Notes: a model not told the origin generated them from the sequence alone. DNA of 11,190 nucleotides from Cyanobacteriota bacterium (GCA_026389255.1 JAPLIF010000375.1:1-11190), one strand, 5' to 3'; shown: positions 1 through 7,763, counted from the first letter of the stretch. Program-made: numbers and translations.

Positions 1-781
1 TTTCCATCAAGGTCAGCATCCGTTCGGCCAGGGCGAACAGGCGGGGGTACAGAGCTGCGGGATCAGGGTGGGGGGCCGTAGGGGGGCCGGGCTCGGCGGC
101 CAATCCGCTCTGCCGTTCCAATTGGCTGAGCAGGGCCTCGATGGCGGGCCAGGCGTTGCCGCTGAAGCGGTATTGCACGCCGATCGGCAAGACGGTCATG
201 GCTTCCGGGCGCTGGGCTTTGGCCAGGTCGGCGGCGGTCCAGAAGGCCAGCTGGGCCACCCCCGGCTCCAGGGCCGAGAGCCGTTCGTTGTGGCCGTTGG
301 TGGCCCCCTCCGGCGCCACGGCCAGGGGATAGGGGCCATCCAGCAGCAACTGGCGGGCGGTGCGCAGGGCCACCGTATCGAGCTTGCCCCGCTGGATCGA
401 GCAGCCCCCCAGCCGCTGCAGCAGCCAGCCGATGCGGGGTCCGGCCCAGAGCGGAATGCCCCGGTCGTAGAGGAACTGGAAGTGGGGAAAGGGCCGCCAA
501 CGCCGTCCCAGCCGGCGACCTTCCCGGGGCAGATCGCGCCAGATCAGGTGGGCCAGGCAGGCGGGATCGTCGACACTGGGGTGGCGAAATGCCAGCAGCA
601 GCCGGCTTTCGCCGGCCTGGAAACGCTCCATGGCGGCCACCAGGCGCTCCAGGTGCTGCACCTCCAGGCTGGTGATGGCGCACTGGCGCCGCAGATACCA
701 GGGCAACAGGCGCCGACTGAGGGCCAGCACCCGCCCATCAAGGCGGGGCGGCAGAAAGTCGAGGGGAGCGGCGGTGGGCAT
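1..781 (-). CDS. plsC: 1-acyl-sn-glycerol-3-phosphate acyltransferase (PlsC-type), partial
   Basis: Enzymes of this family transfer an acyl chain to lysophosphatidate at the inner face of the membrane, making phosphatidate for glycerolipid synthesis. Reading the minus strand from ATG 781 gives 260 residues that stay open to the window edge, so the C-terminus is missing. The acyltransferase motif I H-x4-D is seen as RHPSVDD (H67, D72), and motif III as APEGATN (E158, G159), followed by VLPIGVQY, which fits motif IV. The two catalytic-type blocks are about 90 residues apart, as usual. There is no clear transmembrane helix in the visible part. The start is uncertain: no good ribosome site precedes ATG 781, while a strong AAGGAGG lies at 847-841 before an out-of-frame ATG at 825. 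It is divergent from the membrane protein gene that follows. The family is clear; the exact substrate is inferred. Confidence 0.85.
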   Translation of the reverse strand, partial: MPTAAPLDFLPPRLDGRVLALSRRLLPWYLRRQCAITSLEVQHLERLVAAMERFQAGESRLLLAFRHPSVDDPACLAHLIWRDLPREGRRLGRRWRPFPHFQFLYDRGIPLWAGPRIGWLLQRLGGCSIQRGKLDTVALRTARQLLLDGPYPLAVAPEGATNGHNERLSALEPGVAQLAFWTAADLAKAQRPEAMTVLPIGVQYRFSGNAWPAIEALLSQLERQSGLAAEPGPPTAPHPDPAALYPRLFALAERMLTLME

Positions 782-840
782 GGACCCATCGTTGCAGTGG
801 AAGATCCCGCTGCCGGGATGGCCATGCCCTGAATCGCTCG

Positions 841-847
841 CCTCCTT
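841..847 (-). promoter_or_regulatory. Strong Shine-Dalgarno-like AAGGAGG upstream of plsC
   Basis: On the minus strand this is a perfect AAGGAGG. The nearest ATG is at 825, about 15 bases downstream, which is far for an initiation site and out of frame with the acyltransferase. No ATG, GTG or TTG lies in the acyltransferase frame between this site and ATG 781. It may drive a short overlapping frame, be a chance match, or point to a small indel between it and the gene. Confidence 0.3.
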
Positions 848-970
848 ATTCGTCCCTATCACCCCACCAGATGTAGCGTCCATTGCGGCATGGCCAAGGA
901 CGCTGCGGCGCAGGGACGCCGGGGGGGCTTCCACCCTTCATTAGCCTGCCCTCCGCAGAAAATCGGCCCC

Positions 971-1807
971 ATGGTTCCCTTCCCAGGTGTGCCTTCGCCC
1001 CATTCCTTTGTGGGCCGAAGGAACCGCAGCGCCTGGCGCCGACGGCTATCGATGTTGATCAAGGTGTCGGCAGTGGTGTTGGCCATTGGCCTAGCCAAGT
1101 TGCTGGTCCATCAGCTGGGTTGGGAGTGGATCCGGCCCAACCCCCTGGTCACGTCCCTGGTGGCCTCCACGGTGTTTTTGCTGGGCTTTCTGCTCAACGG
1201 GGTGTTGGGGGATTTCAAGGAAAGTGAAAAGCTTCCCGGTGAGATCGCCACCAGCCTGGAGACCCTGGGGTTAGAGATCCAGGCCATTGAGAGCCACAAA
1301 CCTGGAACCGAGATGGGCCTTCAGCTGGCGGCGGTGGCGGATCTGGGCGGCTCGATCGTGGACTGGCTGCTGAATCGCATCCCCACCGCCGAGTTGTTGC
1401 GCCACTATCAACAGACCCATGGCCAGGTGGTCCAAGCCGCGGTCAAGTTGGGGATTCCACCGTTACAAGCCCGGCTGATGGGGGAAATGGCCCAGGTCCT
1501 AAAGCTGATCAACCGGGTGGAGACGATCCGCGAAACCTCCTTCATCACCCTGGTGTATTGGTTGGCGACCGCCGGGATCGTGATGCTCAGCGGTGGCTTG
1601 GTGTTCACGGTGACCGATGCGGTGTACGAATCGACCTTTTTCATCCTGGTGATTGCTTTTCTGCTCGTCTTCTTGCTTCGTCTTATCTCCGACATCGACA
1701 ATCCCTTCGGTTACGCCAATGCCAATTCCGCCGAAGATGTGTCGATCGACTTATTAGTGGATACGGTCCTGCGGCTGGAGGAGATGGCGGCGGGAGGCAG
1801 GGGTTGA
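971..1807 (+). CDS. Four-helix integral membrane protein, bestrophin-like/DUF4239-like
   Basis: Function is unknown. From ATG 971 it has 278 residues. Two hydrophobic helices lie near residues 32-48 and 60-80 (the second has a GFLLNGVLG stretch), then a soluble, charged middle of about 110 residues beginning with DFKESEKLPGEI, then two more helices near residues 195-215 and 223-243, ending in a conserved-looking DIDNPFGY. Two helices, a long soluble segment, two helices and a closing D-x-D-x-P-F is the plan I associate with DUF4239/bestrophin-like proteins, but this is recall and not a search. The start is ambiguous: the frame is open from ATG 890, and ATG 971 or ATG 1052 (just before the first helix) are also possible; none has a good ribosome site. 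The gene is divergent from plsC and convergent with the small gene ending at 1853. Confidence 0.7.
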   Translation: MVPFPGVPSPHSFVGRRNRSAWRRRLSMLIKVSAVVLAIGLAKLLVHQLGWEWIRPNPLVTSLVASTVFLLGFLLNGVLGDFKESEKLPGEIATSLETLGLEIQAIESHKPGTEMGLQLAAVADLGGSIVDWLLNRIPTAELLRHYQQTHGQVVQAAVKLGIPPLQARLMGEMAQVLKLINRVETIRETSFITLVYWLATAGIVMLSGGLVFTVTDAVYESTFFILVIAFLLVFLLRLISDIDNPFGYANANSAEDVSIDLLVDTVLRLEEMAAGGRG

Positions 1808-1852
1808 GTCAGAACAAAGTGTTCGCCGAAAACCCCAAATCAGTCACTTTCC

Positions 1853-2206
1853 TTACAGATTAATGCGAATCGCCCATAGGGCGAGTCCGATGCATGCACC
1901 AAGGCCAAAGCCAATGGGACCACCTGCAATCGCCCCAATGATTACGAAAAAAATTGCGAGGCCTTGCTGGAGGGCTCGAATATCTTTGTTTAGGCTGCCG
2001 AGAGAGCGACGTTGTGAATTAAGACGTGAACGCCTCTTAAGTTCATAACGCTCTTTGAGAATTCTTTTGTCAGGCTTAGTTGGCTTGCCGCTCTCACGCT
2101 TGCCTGTTGGCATAGTATTATCGTGGGTCATGTGGAAATCCGGTATCCACCATCGAGGGATATCATGCCCGTACTTCATTCTTCGATGGCGTTCTTCTGA
2201 TGTCAT
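1853..2206 (-). CDS. Small membrane protein with basic N-terminus and glycine-rich helical hairpin
   Basis: I do not recognise a family. From ATG 2206 it is 117 residues. The first 75 or so are strongly basic and polar (a run of K/R around RILKERYELKRRSRLNSQRR). The last 35 form two hydrophobic stretches joined by a glycine/proline turn (FFVIIGAIAGGPIGFGLGA), a typical membrane hairpin. The frame is open up to TTG 2227, with a stop just before it; ATG 2179, 2131 and 2113 are other possible starts, the last giving only the basic tail plus hairpin. Codons are clearly more A/T-ending than in neighbouring genes, suggesting a foreign or weakly expressed gene. Its 5' end lies antisense to the start of the antitoxin-like frame, so one of the two N-termini is probably not real. 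Confidence 0.5.
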   Translation of the reverse strand: MTSEERHRRMKYGHDIPRWWIPDFHMTHDNTMPTGKRESGKPTKPDKRILKERYELKRRSRLNSQRRSLGSLNKDIRALQQGLAIFFVIIGAIAGGPIGFGLGACIGLALWAIRINL

Positions 2207-2405
2207 AAGACTTGGCCCACGGGCCAATCAGGATCTGATCGATGATGGCAAGTTAGGCCGGCTGGACTTGGAGGCGTCGGAGAGGATCAGGCAGCGGCTG
2301 AAGGAGCGGTTTGCACAGCAGGGTCCTGGCGAGCGAAAACTCGCCGACGAATTGATTGCGGAGCGCCGTATGGAGGGGCGACGGGATGGGGCCGAATGGC
2401 GGTGA
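2130..2405 (+). CDS. Antitoxin-like protein (VapB role), N-terminal half doubtful
   Basis: Only the last 55 residues or so look like a real protein: LDLEASERIRQRLKERF, then GERKLADELIAERR and a basic/acidic tail. This kind of charged helical end is common in antitoxins that wrap around PIN toxins. The stop (2403-2405) overlaps the toxin start (2396) by 10 bases, the usual translational coupling of toxin-antitoxin pairs. Upstream of about 2228 the base composition falls and the translation loses protein character. No AbrB, MetJ/Arc or Phd DNA-binding motif is visible. ATG 2130 is the nearest in-frame ATG, but that part runs antisense to the small membrane gene; TTG 2268 is a possible internal start. 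I infer that the original N-terminus has been replaced or lost. The family is not recognised. Confidence 0.45.
   Translation: MWKSGIHHRGISCPYFILRWRSSDVIRLGPRANQDLIDDGKLGRLDLEASERIRQRLKERFAQQGPGERKLADELIAERRMEGRRDGAEWR
2212..2227. promoter_or_regulatory. Perfect 16-bp palindrome, possible operator
   Basis: TTGGCCCACGGGCCAA: two perfect 7-base arms separated by two bases. It sits at the boundary between the AT-richer patch and the GC-rich antitoxin/toxin sequence, just upstream of the credible part of the antitoxin. Type II antitoxins usually bind palindromes at this place to repress their own operon, so an operator is a reasonable guess. It could equally be a hairpin, or mark a recombination junction. 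Confidence 0.35.
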
Positions 2406-2776
2406 TTTTGGATGCTTCTGCTTTGCTGGCCTACCTGCGGCAGGAACCCGGTGCGGAGGTAGTCGATGGCGTGTTGGGCGATTCGGTGATAGCCAGTGTG
2501 AACTGGGCGGAGGTGGTCCAAAAGTCCATCTCCGTCGGGGTGGATGTGCAGCGGATGCTGGAGGATTTGCAGGCCTTGGGGATGAAGGTGGCGCCGTTCC
2601 TGCTGGAGGATGGCGACATGGCGGGAAGGCTTTGGGCCCCAACGAGGCAGCTGGGGTTGTCGCTTGGCGATCGCGCCTGTCTGAGTCTCGGTTTGCGGCT
2701 GGGGCTAACGGTGCTGACCTGCGATCGGGCCTGGGCTCAACTGCCTTTGGATGTTGTGATTCAGCTGCTGCGTTAA
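2396..2776 (+). CDS. vapC: PIN-domain toxin, VapC-type ribonuclease
   Basis: A 126-residue single PIN domain, the normal size for VapC toxins, which are Mg2+-dependent RNases that cut tRNA or rRNA when the antitoxin is lost. The four acidic metal-binding positions are present: D6 in VILDASALLAYL, E39 in SVNWAEV, D92 in LSLGDRACLSLG and D110 in VLTCDRAW. The order and spacing match the family, so the toxin looks catalytically intact. The ATG at 2396 overlaps the antitoxin-like stop by 10 bases. A GCGATCGC site lies in the gene at 2667. The name rests on fold and context; the RNA target cannot be read from the sequence. Confidence 0.85.
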   Translation: MAVILDASALLAYLRQEPGAEVVDGVLGDSVIASVNWAEVVQKSISVGVDVQRMLEDLQALGMKVAPFLLEDGDMAGRLWAPTRQLGLSLGDRACLSLGLRLGLTVLTCDRAWAQLPLDVVIQLLR

Positions 2777-3095
2777 GGCCTGGAGCCAATGGCGGTGCGG
2801 GGGTAGGGATCAAAGGCGGTTGGCGGGCTGCTGCGACTCACTCCTTTCGAAGTGCAAGCGCAGACCATGGGAAGAGAGAACTGTCATTACGTTTGTCGGG
2901 AAATACTCTATTTGTTGAATAGCACGCCTGCTCGAAAGTCCCTAATGAGAAAAGTTTGACAAAGTTTCTCGCTTGTCAGGCCCAGGCATGTGTGACGCCG
3001 AGGTGAGAGCTTCGTTGCATCGACCGCTCCTTTGGGCTTGGCCGTTGCTCTGCTTCGCTTCACATCTTGTTGCTGTGTTAAAACGCTAACAAATG
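2777..3095. other. AT-richer intergenic region, no convincing gene
   Basis: About 320 bases between the toxin gene and the mscS promoter region. The sequence is noticeably more AT-rich than its surroundings from about 2870 onwards. The only longer frame, a 64-residue minus-strand reading (2908-3102), has no recognisable motif. A short direct repeat AAAGTTT (separated by GAC) lies around 2953-2969, with TTGACA inside it, but no matching -10 box follows at the right distance. No tRNA or clear terminator was seen. Confidence 0.5.
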
Positions 3096-3125
3096 TTTTC
3101 AAATTTTTGCTGTTTCCACTATAGT
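3096..3125 (+). promoter_or_regulatory. Possible sigma-70-type promoter for the mscS gene
   Basis: TTTTCA (3096-3101) and TATAGT (3120-3125) are separated by 18 bases in an AT-rich stretch. Transcription would begin near 3132, leaving a very short leader of roughly 7 bases before ATG 3139 or 16 before ATG 3148. This argues against the GTG at 3124 as the start. The boxes are imperfect, so this is a weak call. Confidence 0.3.
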
Positions 3126-3138
3126 GTGTTGTTGTTTC

Positions 3139-3978
3139 ATGACACCCATGCTTCCTGTCAATCCTGAATCGGCTCTATCGCTTGTCGCTGGAGTCGTCGT
3201 TCCATTTCTTTTCAAACTGGCGGGCGCCTTAGCCCTCTGGATTGTGGGCGGCTGGTTGATCAACTTCGCTATGCGGATCCTGCGCCGCACTCTGAGTCGA
3301 GGCAGCCTTGATCCCACGCTGATCAACTATGTGCTGAGCATCCTCGGTGCCTTGCTGCGTGTGGTGCTGGTGGTGGCCATTCTTGGCTTCTTTGGCATCG
3401 AAACGGCGAGCTTCGCGGCCCTGCTGGCAGGTGCTGGTGTCGCGATCGGGGCGGCCTGGAGCGGTCTCCTGGGTAACTTCGCTGCCGGTGTTTTCCTTCA
3501 GCTGTTGCGTCCGATCAGCGTTGGCGATTACATCAAGGCTGGTGGTGTGGAGGGCACCGTGGATGAATTGGGCATGTTCGTGACCGCGATCACCTCCGTC
3601 GATAACGTGCGCCATTATGTGGGAAATGCCAAATTGTTCGGCGATAATATTCAAAACTTTTCCGCCCATCCCTTTCGGCGCGTCGATCTCGTCGCTCAGC
3701 TCGACAACACGGCTGATGTGCCACGCGCCATCGATCTGCTTCGCAAGGGGTTGGCATCGGTCCCCAACCAGGCCCCTGGCAAGGCTCCTGATGTGGAAGT
3801 GTTGGAATTCACCGAGCGTGGTCCCAAGTTGGCTGTCCGGCCTTATGCCCACACCAATCACTACTGGGACGTTTATTTCGACACCAATCGCATGATTGTC
3901 GATGTGCTGAGCCGTGGTGGCTTCCCTGTTCCTCGCATCCCCGTCGTGATGCAGCAAGACACGGCCCCGTCCAACTAA
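3139..3978 (+). CDS. mscS: MscS-family small-conductance mechanosensitive channel
   Basis: Channels of this family open under membrane tension and release solutes after hypo-osmotic shock; they form heptamers in the cytoplasmic membrane. The 279-residue product is close to the 286 residues of E. coli MscS. Three hydrophobic segments lie near residues 13-46, 61-86 and 90-123. The third is the pore helix, rich in small residues (AGAGVAIGAAWSGLLGNFAAG). It is followed by the beta-domain signature RPISVGDYIKAGGVEGTV, then VRHYVGNAK where E. coli has the VIPNGK strand, and a C-terminal alpha/beta domain with YWDVYFDTNR. ATG 3139 is preferred because the likely promoter sits just upstream; GTG 3124 and ATG 3148 are alternatives. 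It stands alone, with valS following on the same strand after about 170 bases. Confidence 0.88.
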   Translation: MTPMLPVNPESALSLVAGVVVPFLFKLAGALALWIVGGWLINFAMRILRRTLSRGSLDPTLINYVLSILGALLRVVLVVAILGFFGIETASFAALLAGAGVAIGAAWSGLLGNFAAGVFLQLLRPISVGDYIKAGGVEGTVDELGMFVTAITSVDNVRHYVGNAKLFGDNIQNFSAHPFRRVDLVAQLDNTADVPRAIDLLRKGLASVPNQAPGKAPDVEVLEFTERGPKLAVRPYAHTNHYWDVYFDTNRMIVDVLSRGGFPVPRIPVVMQQDTAPSN

Positions 3979-4149
3979 ACCGCTCTCCCTCTCTGGTTTG
4001 AGGGTGTGAACACTGTGGGCTGGTGGCTGGTGTCATCGGCCCTTTTTCCTTGCAAGTCGTGCCGCAGCGTCTTTCAGGGTTGCGGATCGCGGCAGCCGCC
4101 CAGGCCTCGGTGCCCTTTGCGACGATGGAACCACCCCCGACCCCCCACC

Positions 4150-6759
4150 GTGCCTGAGGCCGCCAGCTCCCTACCCGCCCCCGGGACCGACGCCCTGCCC
4201 AAGACCTACGACCCGGCCGGCACCGAGGCACGCTGGCAGGCCGCCTGGGAGCAGGCGGGGGCCTTCCACCCCGACCCCAACGCCCCCGGCGAGCCCTTCA
4301 GCGTTGTGATCCCGCCGCCGAACGTGACCGGCAGCCTGCACATGGGCCACGCCTTCAACACCGCCCTGATCGACACCGTGGTGCGCTTCCAGCGCCTGCA
4401 GGGCAAAAACGTGCTCTGCCTGCCGGGCACCGACCACGCCTCGATCGCCGTGCAGACGATCTTGGAAAAGCAGCTCAAGGCCGAAGGCACCAGCAAGAAT
4501 CACCTGGGCCGCGATGCCTTCTTTGAGCGGGCCTGGGCCTGGAAGGCCGAAAGCGGTGGCACCATCGTCGGCCAGCTGCGCCGCTTGGGCTATTCGGTGG
4601 ATTGGCGCCGCGAGCGCTTCACCCTCGATCCGGGGCTCAACAAGGCGGTGGTGGAGGCCTTCGTCAAGCTGCACGAACAGGGCCTGATTTATCGCGGCGA
4701 ATACTTGGTCAATTGGTGCCCCGCCTCCGGCTCGGCGGTCAGCGACCTGGAGGTGGAGATGAAGGAGGTGGACGGCTCGCTGTGGTACCTGCGCTATCCG
4801 CTGACGCCCGTGGAGGGGGACTCCATCGACCACCTGGTGGTCGCCACCACCCGCCCCGAGACGATGCTCGGCGACACCGCCGTGGCCGTGAATCCCGCCG
4901 ATCCCCGTTATGCGCATCTGGTGGGGCGCAGCATCGAGCTGCCCCTGGTGGGCCGCCGTATCCCGATCGTCGCCGATGAGCATGTCGATCCGGCCTTTGG
5001 CACCGGCTGCGTCAAGGTGACCCCCGCCCACGACCCCAACGACTTCGCCATCGGCCAGCGCCACGGCCTGCCCCAGATCACCGTCATGGCCAAGGACGGC
5101 ACCATGAACGAGGCCGCCGGCCGCTTTGGGGGCCTCGATCGCTTTGAGGCCCGCCAGGCGGTGGTGGCGGCGATGGAGGCCGAGGGCTTGCTGCTCAAGG
5201 TGGAGCCCCATCGCCACAGCGTCCCCTATTCCGATCGCGGCAAGGTGCCGGTGGAGCCGCTGCTCTCCACCCAATGGTTCGTGCGGGCCGAGCCCCTGGC
5301 GGCCCGCTGCCGCACCGCCCTGGACCATCCCGCCGGCCCCGAGCCCCGCTTTGTGCCAGAGCGCTGGAGCAAGGTCTACCGCGACTGGCTCACCGACATC
5401 CGCGATTGGTGCATCAGCCGCCAGCTCTGGTGGGGCCACCGCATCCCCGCCTGGTTTGTGGTGAGTGAGACCGGCGGTGTGATCACAGAAGCCACCCCCT
5501 ACGTGGTGGCCCGCAACGAGGCGGAGGCCCTGGCCCAGGCCGAAGCGCAGTTCGGCGCGGCATCCCGATCGGCCGGCCGGGAGTTGGTGATTGAGCAGGA
5601 TCCCGACATACTCGACACCTGGTTCTCCAGCGGCCTCTGGCCCTTCTCGACCCTGGGCTGGCCCGATCCGGAGGCCGCCGATCTGGCCACCTGGTATCCC
5701 ACCAGCGTGCTGGTGACGGGTTTCGACATCATCTTTTTCTGGGTGGCCCGCATGACGATGTTGGCCGGCGCCCTGTTGCCGGAAGCCGGAGCACCGTTCG
5801 GCGATGTCTACATCCACGGCCTGGTGCGCGACGAAAACAACCGCAAGATGAGCAAATCGGCCGGCAACGGCATCGATCCACTGCTACTGATTGAGCGCTA
5901 TGGCGCCGATGCCCTGCGTTTTGCCCTGGTGCGCGAGGTGGCCGGCGCCGGCCAGGACATCCGCCTCGACTACGACCGCAAATGCGCCGAGCTCTATGGC
6001 AGCTATCGCCTCGGGGAGGCCGCCAAGCTGCTCTACGAATTCGCCTGGAACGACCTCTGTGATCAATACATCGAGTGGGCCAAACCCCGCCTCTTCGGCG
6101 ACGATGGGGTCAGCCGGACTGCGGCCCGCCGGGTGCTGGGCCACAGCCTGGAGGCCCTGCTGGTGATGCTCCACCCCCTCATGCCCCACCTCAGCGAAGA
6201 TCTCTGGCATGCCGTCACCGGCGCCGAGGCCACTGAATTCCTGGCCCTGCAGCGCTGGCCCCAGCCCGAGCCGGCGTGGCTCGATCCCTCCCACGAAAGC
6301 GCCTTCCAGTTCGGCATCGATGCCGTGCGGGCCATCCGCAACCTGCGGGCCCTCTCGGGAGTAAAACCCTCCGAAAAGTTGCCGATCGGTATCCATACCC
6401 CTACCACCGCTCGCCAGGATTTCGTGATCGCCAACCAAGAGAAGATCACCCGCCTGGTGGGTGCCTCCGATCTGCACTGGGAGGCCGAGCCCACTGCCGG
6501 CCAGCAGCTGGGAATTGTGGACAGCGACGCCCAGGTGGGCCTCACCGTGCCCCAGCAGAGCCTCGATGCCCTGAAAGAGCGTTTGCAAAAGGATCTGGCC
6601 AAGGTCGAAAAGGAGATCGCCGGCCTGCAGGGCCGCCTCGCCAACCCCAACTTCGCCGGCAAGGCGCCACCGGAGGTGGTCGCCGAATGCCAGGCCAACC
6701 TGGCGGAAGCCCAGGCCCAGGCCGAACTGCTGCGGGGGCGGTTGGGGGAGTTGGGGTGA
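4150..6759 (+). CDS. valS: Valyl-tRNA synthetase with an apparent internal in-frame gap
   Basis: This class Ia enzyme charges tRNA-Val with valine and hydrolyses mischarged Thr-tRNA. From GTG 4150 it has 869 residues. HMGH (the HIGH motif) is at 64-67 and KMSKS at 566-570. The CP1 editing domain carries [10 protein letters not shown] from 233 and [15 protein letters not shown] from 284. A C-terminal coiled coil runs from about 805 to the end. GTG 4150 is chosen because the family begins close to [13 protein letters not shown]; the open frame back to GTG 4006 encodes nothing family-like. Oddity: after RLDYDRK (K611) the sequence jumps to [20 protein letters not shown]. In other ValS proteins, as I recall them, about 55-60 residues lie between these, including the RNF-NKLWNA-RF and DRWIL segments of the anticodon-binding domain. 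The shortened length agrees with this. Identity is certain; activity is not. Confidence 0.93.
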   Translation: MPEAASSLPAPGTDALPKTYDPAGTEARWQAAWEQAGAFHPDPNAPGEPFSVVIPPPNVTGSLHMGHAFNTALIDTVVRFQRLQGKNVLCLPGTDHASIAVQTILEKQLKAEGTSKNHLGRDAFFERAWAWKAESGGTIVGQLRRLGYSVDWRRERFTLDPGLNKAVVEAFVKLHEQGLIYRGEYLVNWCPASGSAVSDLEVEMKEVDGSLWYLRYPLTPVEGDSIDHLVVATTRPETMLGDTAVAVNPADPRYAHLVGRSIELPLVGRRIPIVADEHVDPAFGTGCVKVTPAHDPNDFAIGQRHGLPQITVMAKDGTMNEAAGRFGGLDRFEARQAVVAAMEAEGLLLKVEPHRHSVPYSDRGKVPVEPLLSTQWFVRAEPLAARCRTALDHPAGPEPRFVPERWSKVYRDWLTDIRDWCISRQLWWGHRIPAWFVVSETGGVITEATPYVVARNEAEALAQAEAQFGAASRSAGRELVIEQDPDILDTWFSSGLWPFSTLGWPDPEAADLATWYPTSVLVTGFDIIFFWVARMTMLAGALLPEAGAPFGDVYIHGLVRDENNRKMSKSAGNGIDPLLLIERYGADALRFALVREVAGAGQDIRLDYDRKCAELYGSYRLGEAAKLLYEFAWNDLCDQYIEWAKPRLFGDDGVSRTAARRVLGHSLEALLVMLHPLMPHLSEDLWHAVTGAEATEFLALQRWPQPEPAWLDPSHESAFQFGIDAVRAIRNLRALSGVKPSEKLPIGIHTPTTARQDFVIANQEKITRLVGASDLHWEAEPTAGQQLGIVDSDAQVGLTVPQQSLDALKERLQKDLAKVEKEIAGLQGRLANPNFAGKAPPEVVAECQANLAEAQAQAELLRGRLGELG

Positions 6760-6760
6760 G

Positions 6761-6806
6761 GTGGGGTCCCTGGATCGGCGCTGAGGCGCCCAGCCCCAAG
6801 CCCCAC
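6761..6806 (+). terminator. Hairpin just after valS, possible terminator
   Basis: Immediately after the valS stop, GTGGGG (6761-6766) pairs with CCCCAC (6801-6806), enclosing a second stem GGCGC-TGAG-GCGCC (6777-6790) extended by CTG/CAG. The structure should be stable. It is followed by TAAAATAAT instead of a T-run, so it may be a weak terminator or a 3'-end stabiliser. The next gene is on the opposite strand, so some termination is expected here. Confidence 0.4.
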
Positions 6807-6991
6807 TAAAATAATCCTTGGACCCAGCAGCTTGATCCGATGATGTTGGTTGATCGGCCGGGAAGCAGAAGCGGCCGCTGATTGCGACGCCTGGGTGATC
6901 TGGGCCGCGATTTCGATCTGCACTGACTGGCGCAAGAGGACACATCTCGACAGCTGTGCGCCGACAAAACGGTGATTGAGAAGGGCGAGCT

Positions 6992-7663
6992 TCAGCACCC
7001 ACAGGCTGTAGCGCTATCTGCCTCAACGTTCTCGATCAACCTCCTGAGATCATCCAGCCTGCCACCGCTCATGGCGGCAGAACCGCGGAGGGCAATCCGA
7101 TGCAGGGGATCAGCGTGACTGGAGGCACTTTGATAACGTTCAAGCACAGACTCGCCCCAGATAGTACGGCCACTCCCCTCCGCAATGCCTAGGCAAATTC
7201 CCCCCAAACAGGGCGGGATAAAGTCTAGAAGTGATGGGACATGCGGCCTGAATAACCCGAGGATCACAAAAGTTATCAGGAGGAACGCTATCGGTCCACT
7301 CCATTGGGCAATCGACTTCGCCAGACCCTTAAGCAATAACTTTTTGGACTGCAAAAAATATCGTTGTGAATATGAATTGTAGCGATAAAGATCTACAATT
7401 TTAGCATAAGTTACCGCTCCTGAGCCATTGGGTGCCAGCTGGCGATAGACCGTGAGCACCTGCTGGGCAATGCCCGGCATGGCCTCATCCATTGGGCCGA
7501 TCAGCACCAGCTCGCGACTATTGGGATCGGCTCGCAAAACCCCTTGCTGTACTAGCGAAGCCAGGCCCAGTTCAAGCACGCGGGTTGGCCCAAAGGAAAG
7601 ATAAGCAAGGTGATCATCATCCAGCTGGAGTGTGCTGGAAAGGCTGCTTGGCTGGAGCAGCAA
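6992..7663 (-). CDS. TIGR04222-like membrane protein, N-terminus short
   Basis: Function is unknown. The 223-residue product begins at TTG 7663, the first possible start after an in-frame stop; no ATG is available in frame. The segment LDDDHLAYLSFGPTRVLELGLASLVQQGVLR (residues 14-44) matches the opening I recall for the TIGR04222 domain (D-x-x-x-L-A-Y-L-x-G-G-P, then ALAALV-GLL). Two membrane helices follow near 121-138 and 144-162. The end, GRTIWGESVLERYQS then DPLHRIALRGSAAM, fits the domain's usual close. The protein stops at ACGC, whereas family members often continue into a Gly/Cys-rich tail, and the usual leading membrane helix before the domain is absent. It may therefore be trimmed at both ends. 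Codons are more A/T-ending than in the neighbours. It is divergent from the HTH-PLD gene, with about 100 bases between them. Confidence 0.6.
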   Translation of the reverse strand: MLLQPSSLSSTLQLDDDHLAYLSFGPTRVLELGLASLVQQGVLRADPNSRELVLIGPMDEAMPGIAQQVLTVYRQLAPNGSGAVTYAKIVDLYRYNSYSQRYFLQSKKLLLKGLAKSIAQWSGPIAFLLITFVILGLFRPHVPSLLDFIPPCLGGICLGIAEGSGRTIWGESVLERYQSASSHADPLHRIALRGSAAMSGGRLDDLRRLIENVEADSATACGC

Positions 7664-7763
7664 CGGACGGTGTCTGCCGGACTAAAAATGTGTCAATCAT
7701 GGCCAGATGGAAGACGATGGAAGATACTGAAATCCACCGCCCTGCAGCCGGTAGAGGCATAGA

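Noticed and set aside
68..832. 254-codon plus-strand open frame
   Set aside because: It is antisense to the acyltransferase, is Gly/Gln/Pro/His-rich and has no motif; the minus strand carries the H-x4-D and PEG motifs.
2253..2813. 186-codon minus-strand frame
   Set aside because: Proline/arginine-rich antisense shadow of the PIN toxin and antitoxin region.
3229..3957. 242-codon minus-strand frame opposite mscS
   Set aside because: Antisense shadow; the plus strand carries a full MscS-type channel.
3987..4004. CCCTC/GAGGG hairpin after mscS
   Set aside because: Only five base pairs, no T-run; too weak to call a terminator.
4006..4149. 48-codon N-terminal extension of valS from GTG 4006
   Set aside because: Sequence is unlike any ValS N-terminus; the family begins near GTG 4150.
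4171..5817. 548-codon minus-strand open frame opposite valS
   Set aside because: High-GC antisense shadow of valS, with repetitive Gly/His/Ala composition and no domain.
6810..6990. Possible transposase remnant between valS and the TIGR04222-like gene
   Set aside because: Fragments in several frames were read, but no transposase motif or inverted repeats were found.
5884..7026. 380- and 311-codon minus-strand frames from 6063/5884 to about 7026
   Set aside because: Mostly antisense to the 3' half of valS; the part beyond valS shows no recognisable protein.
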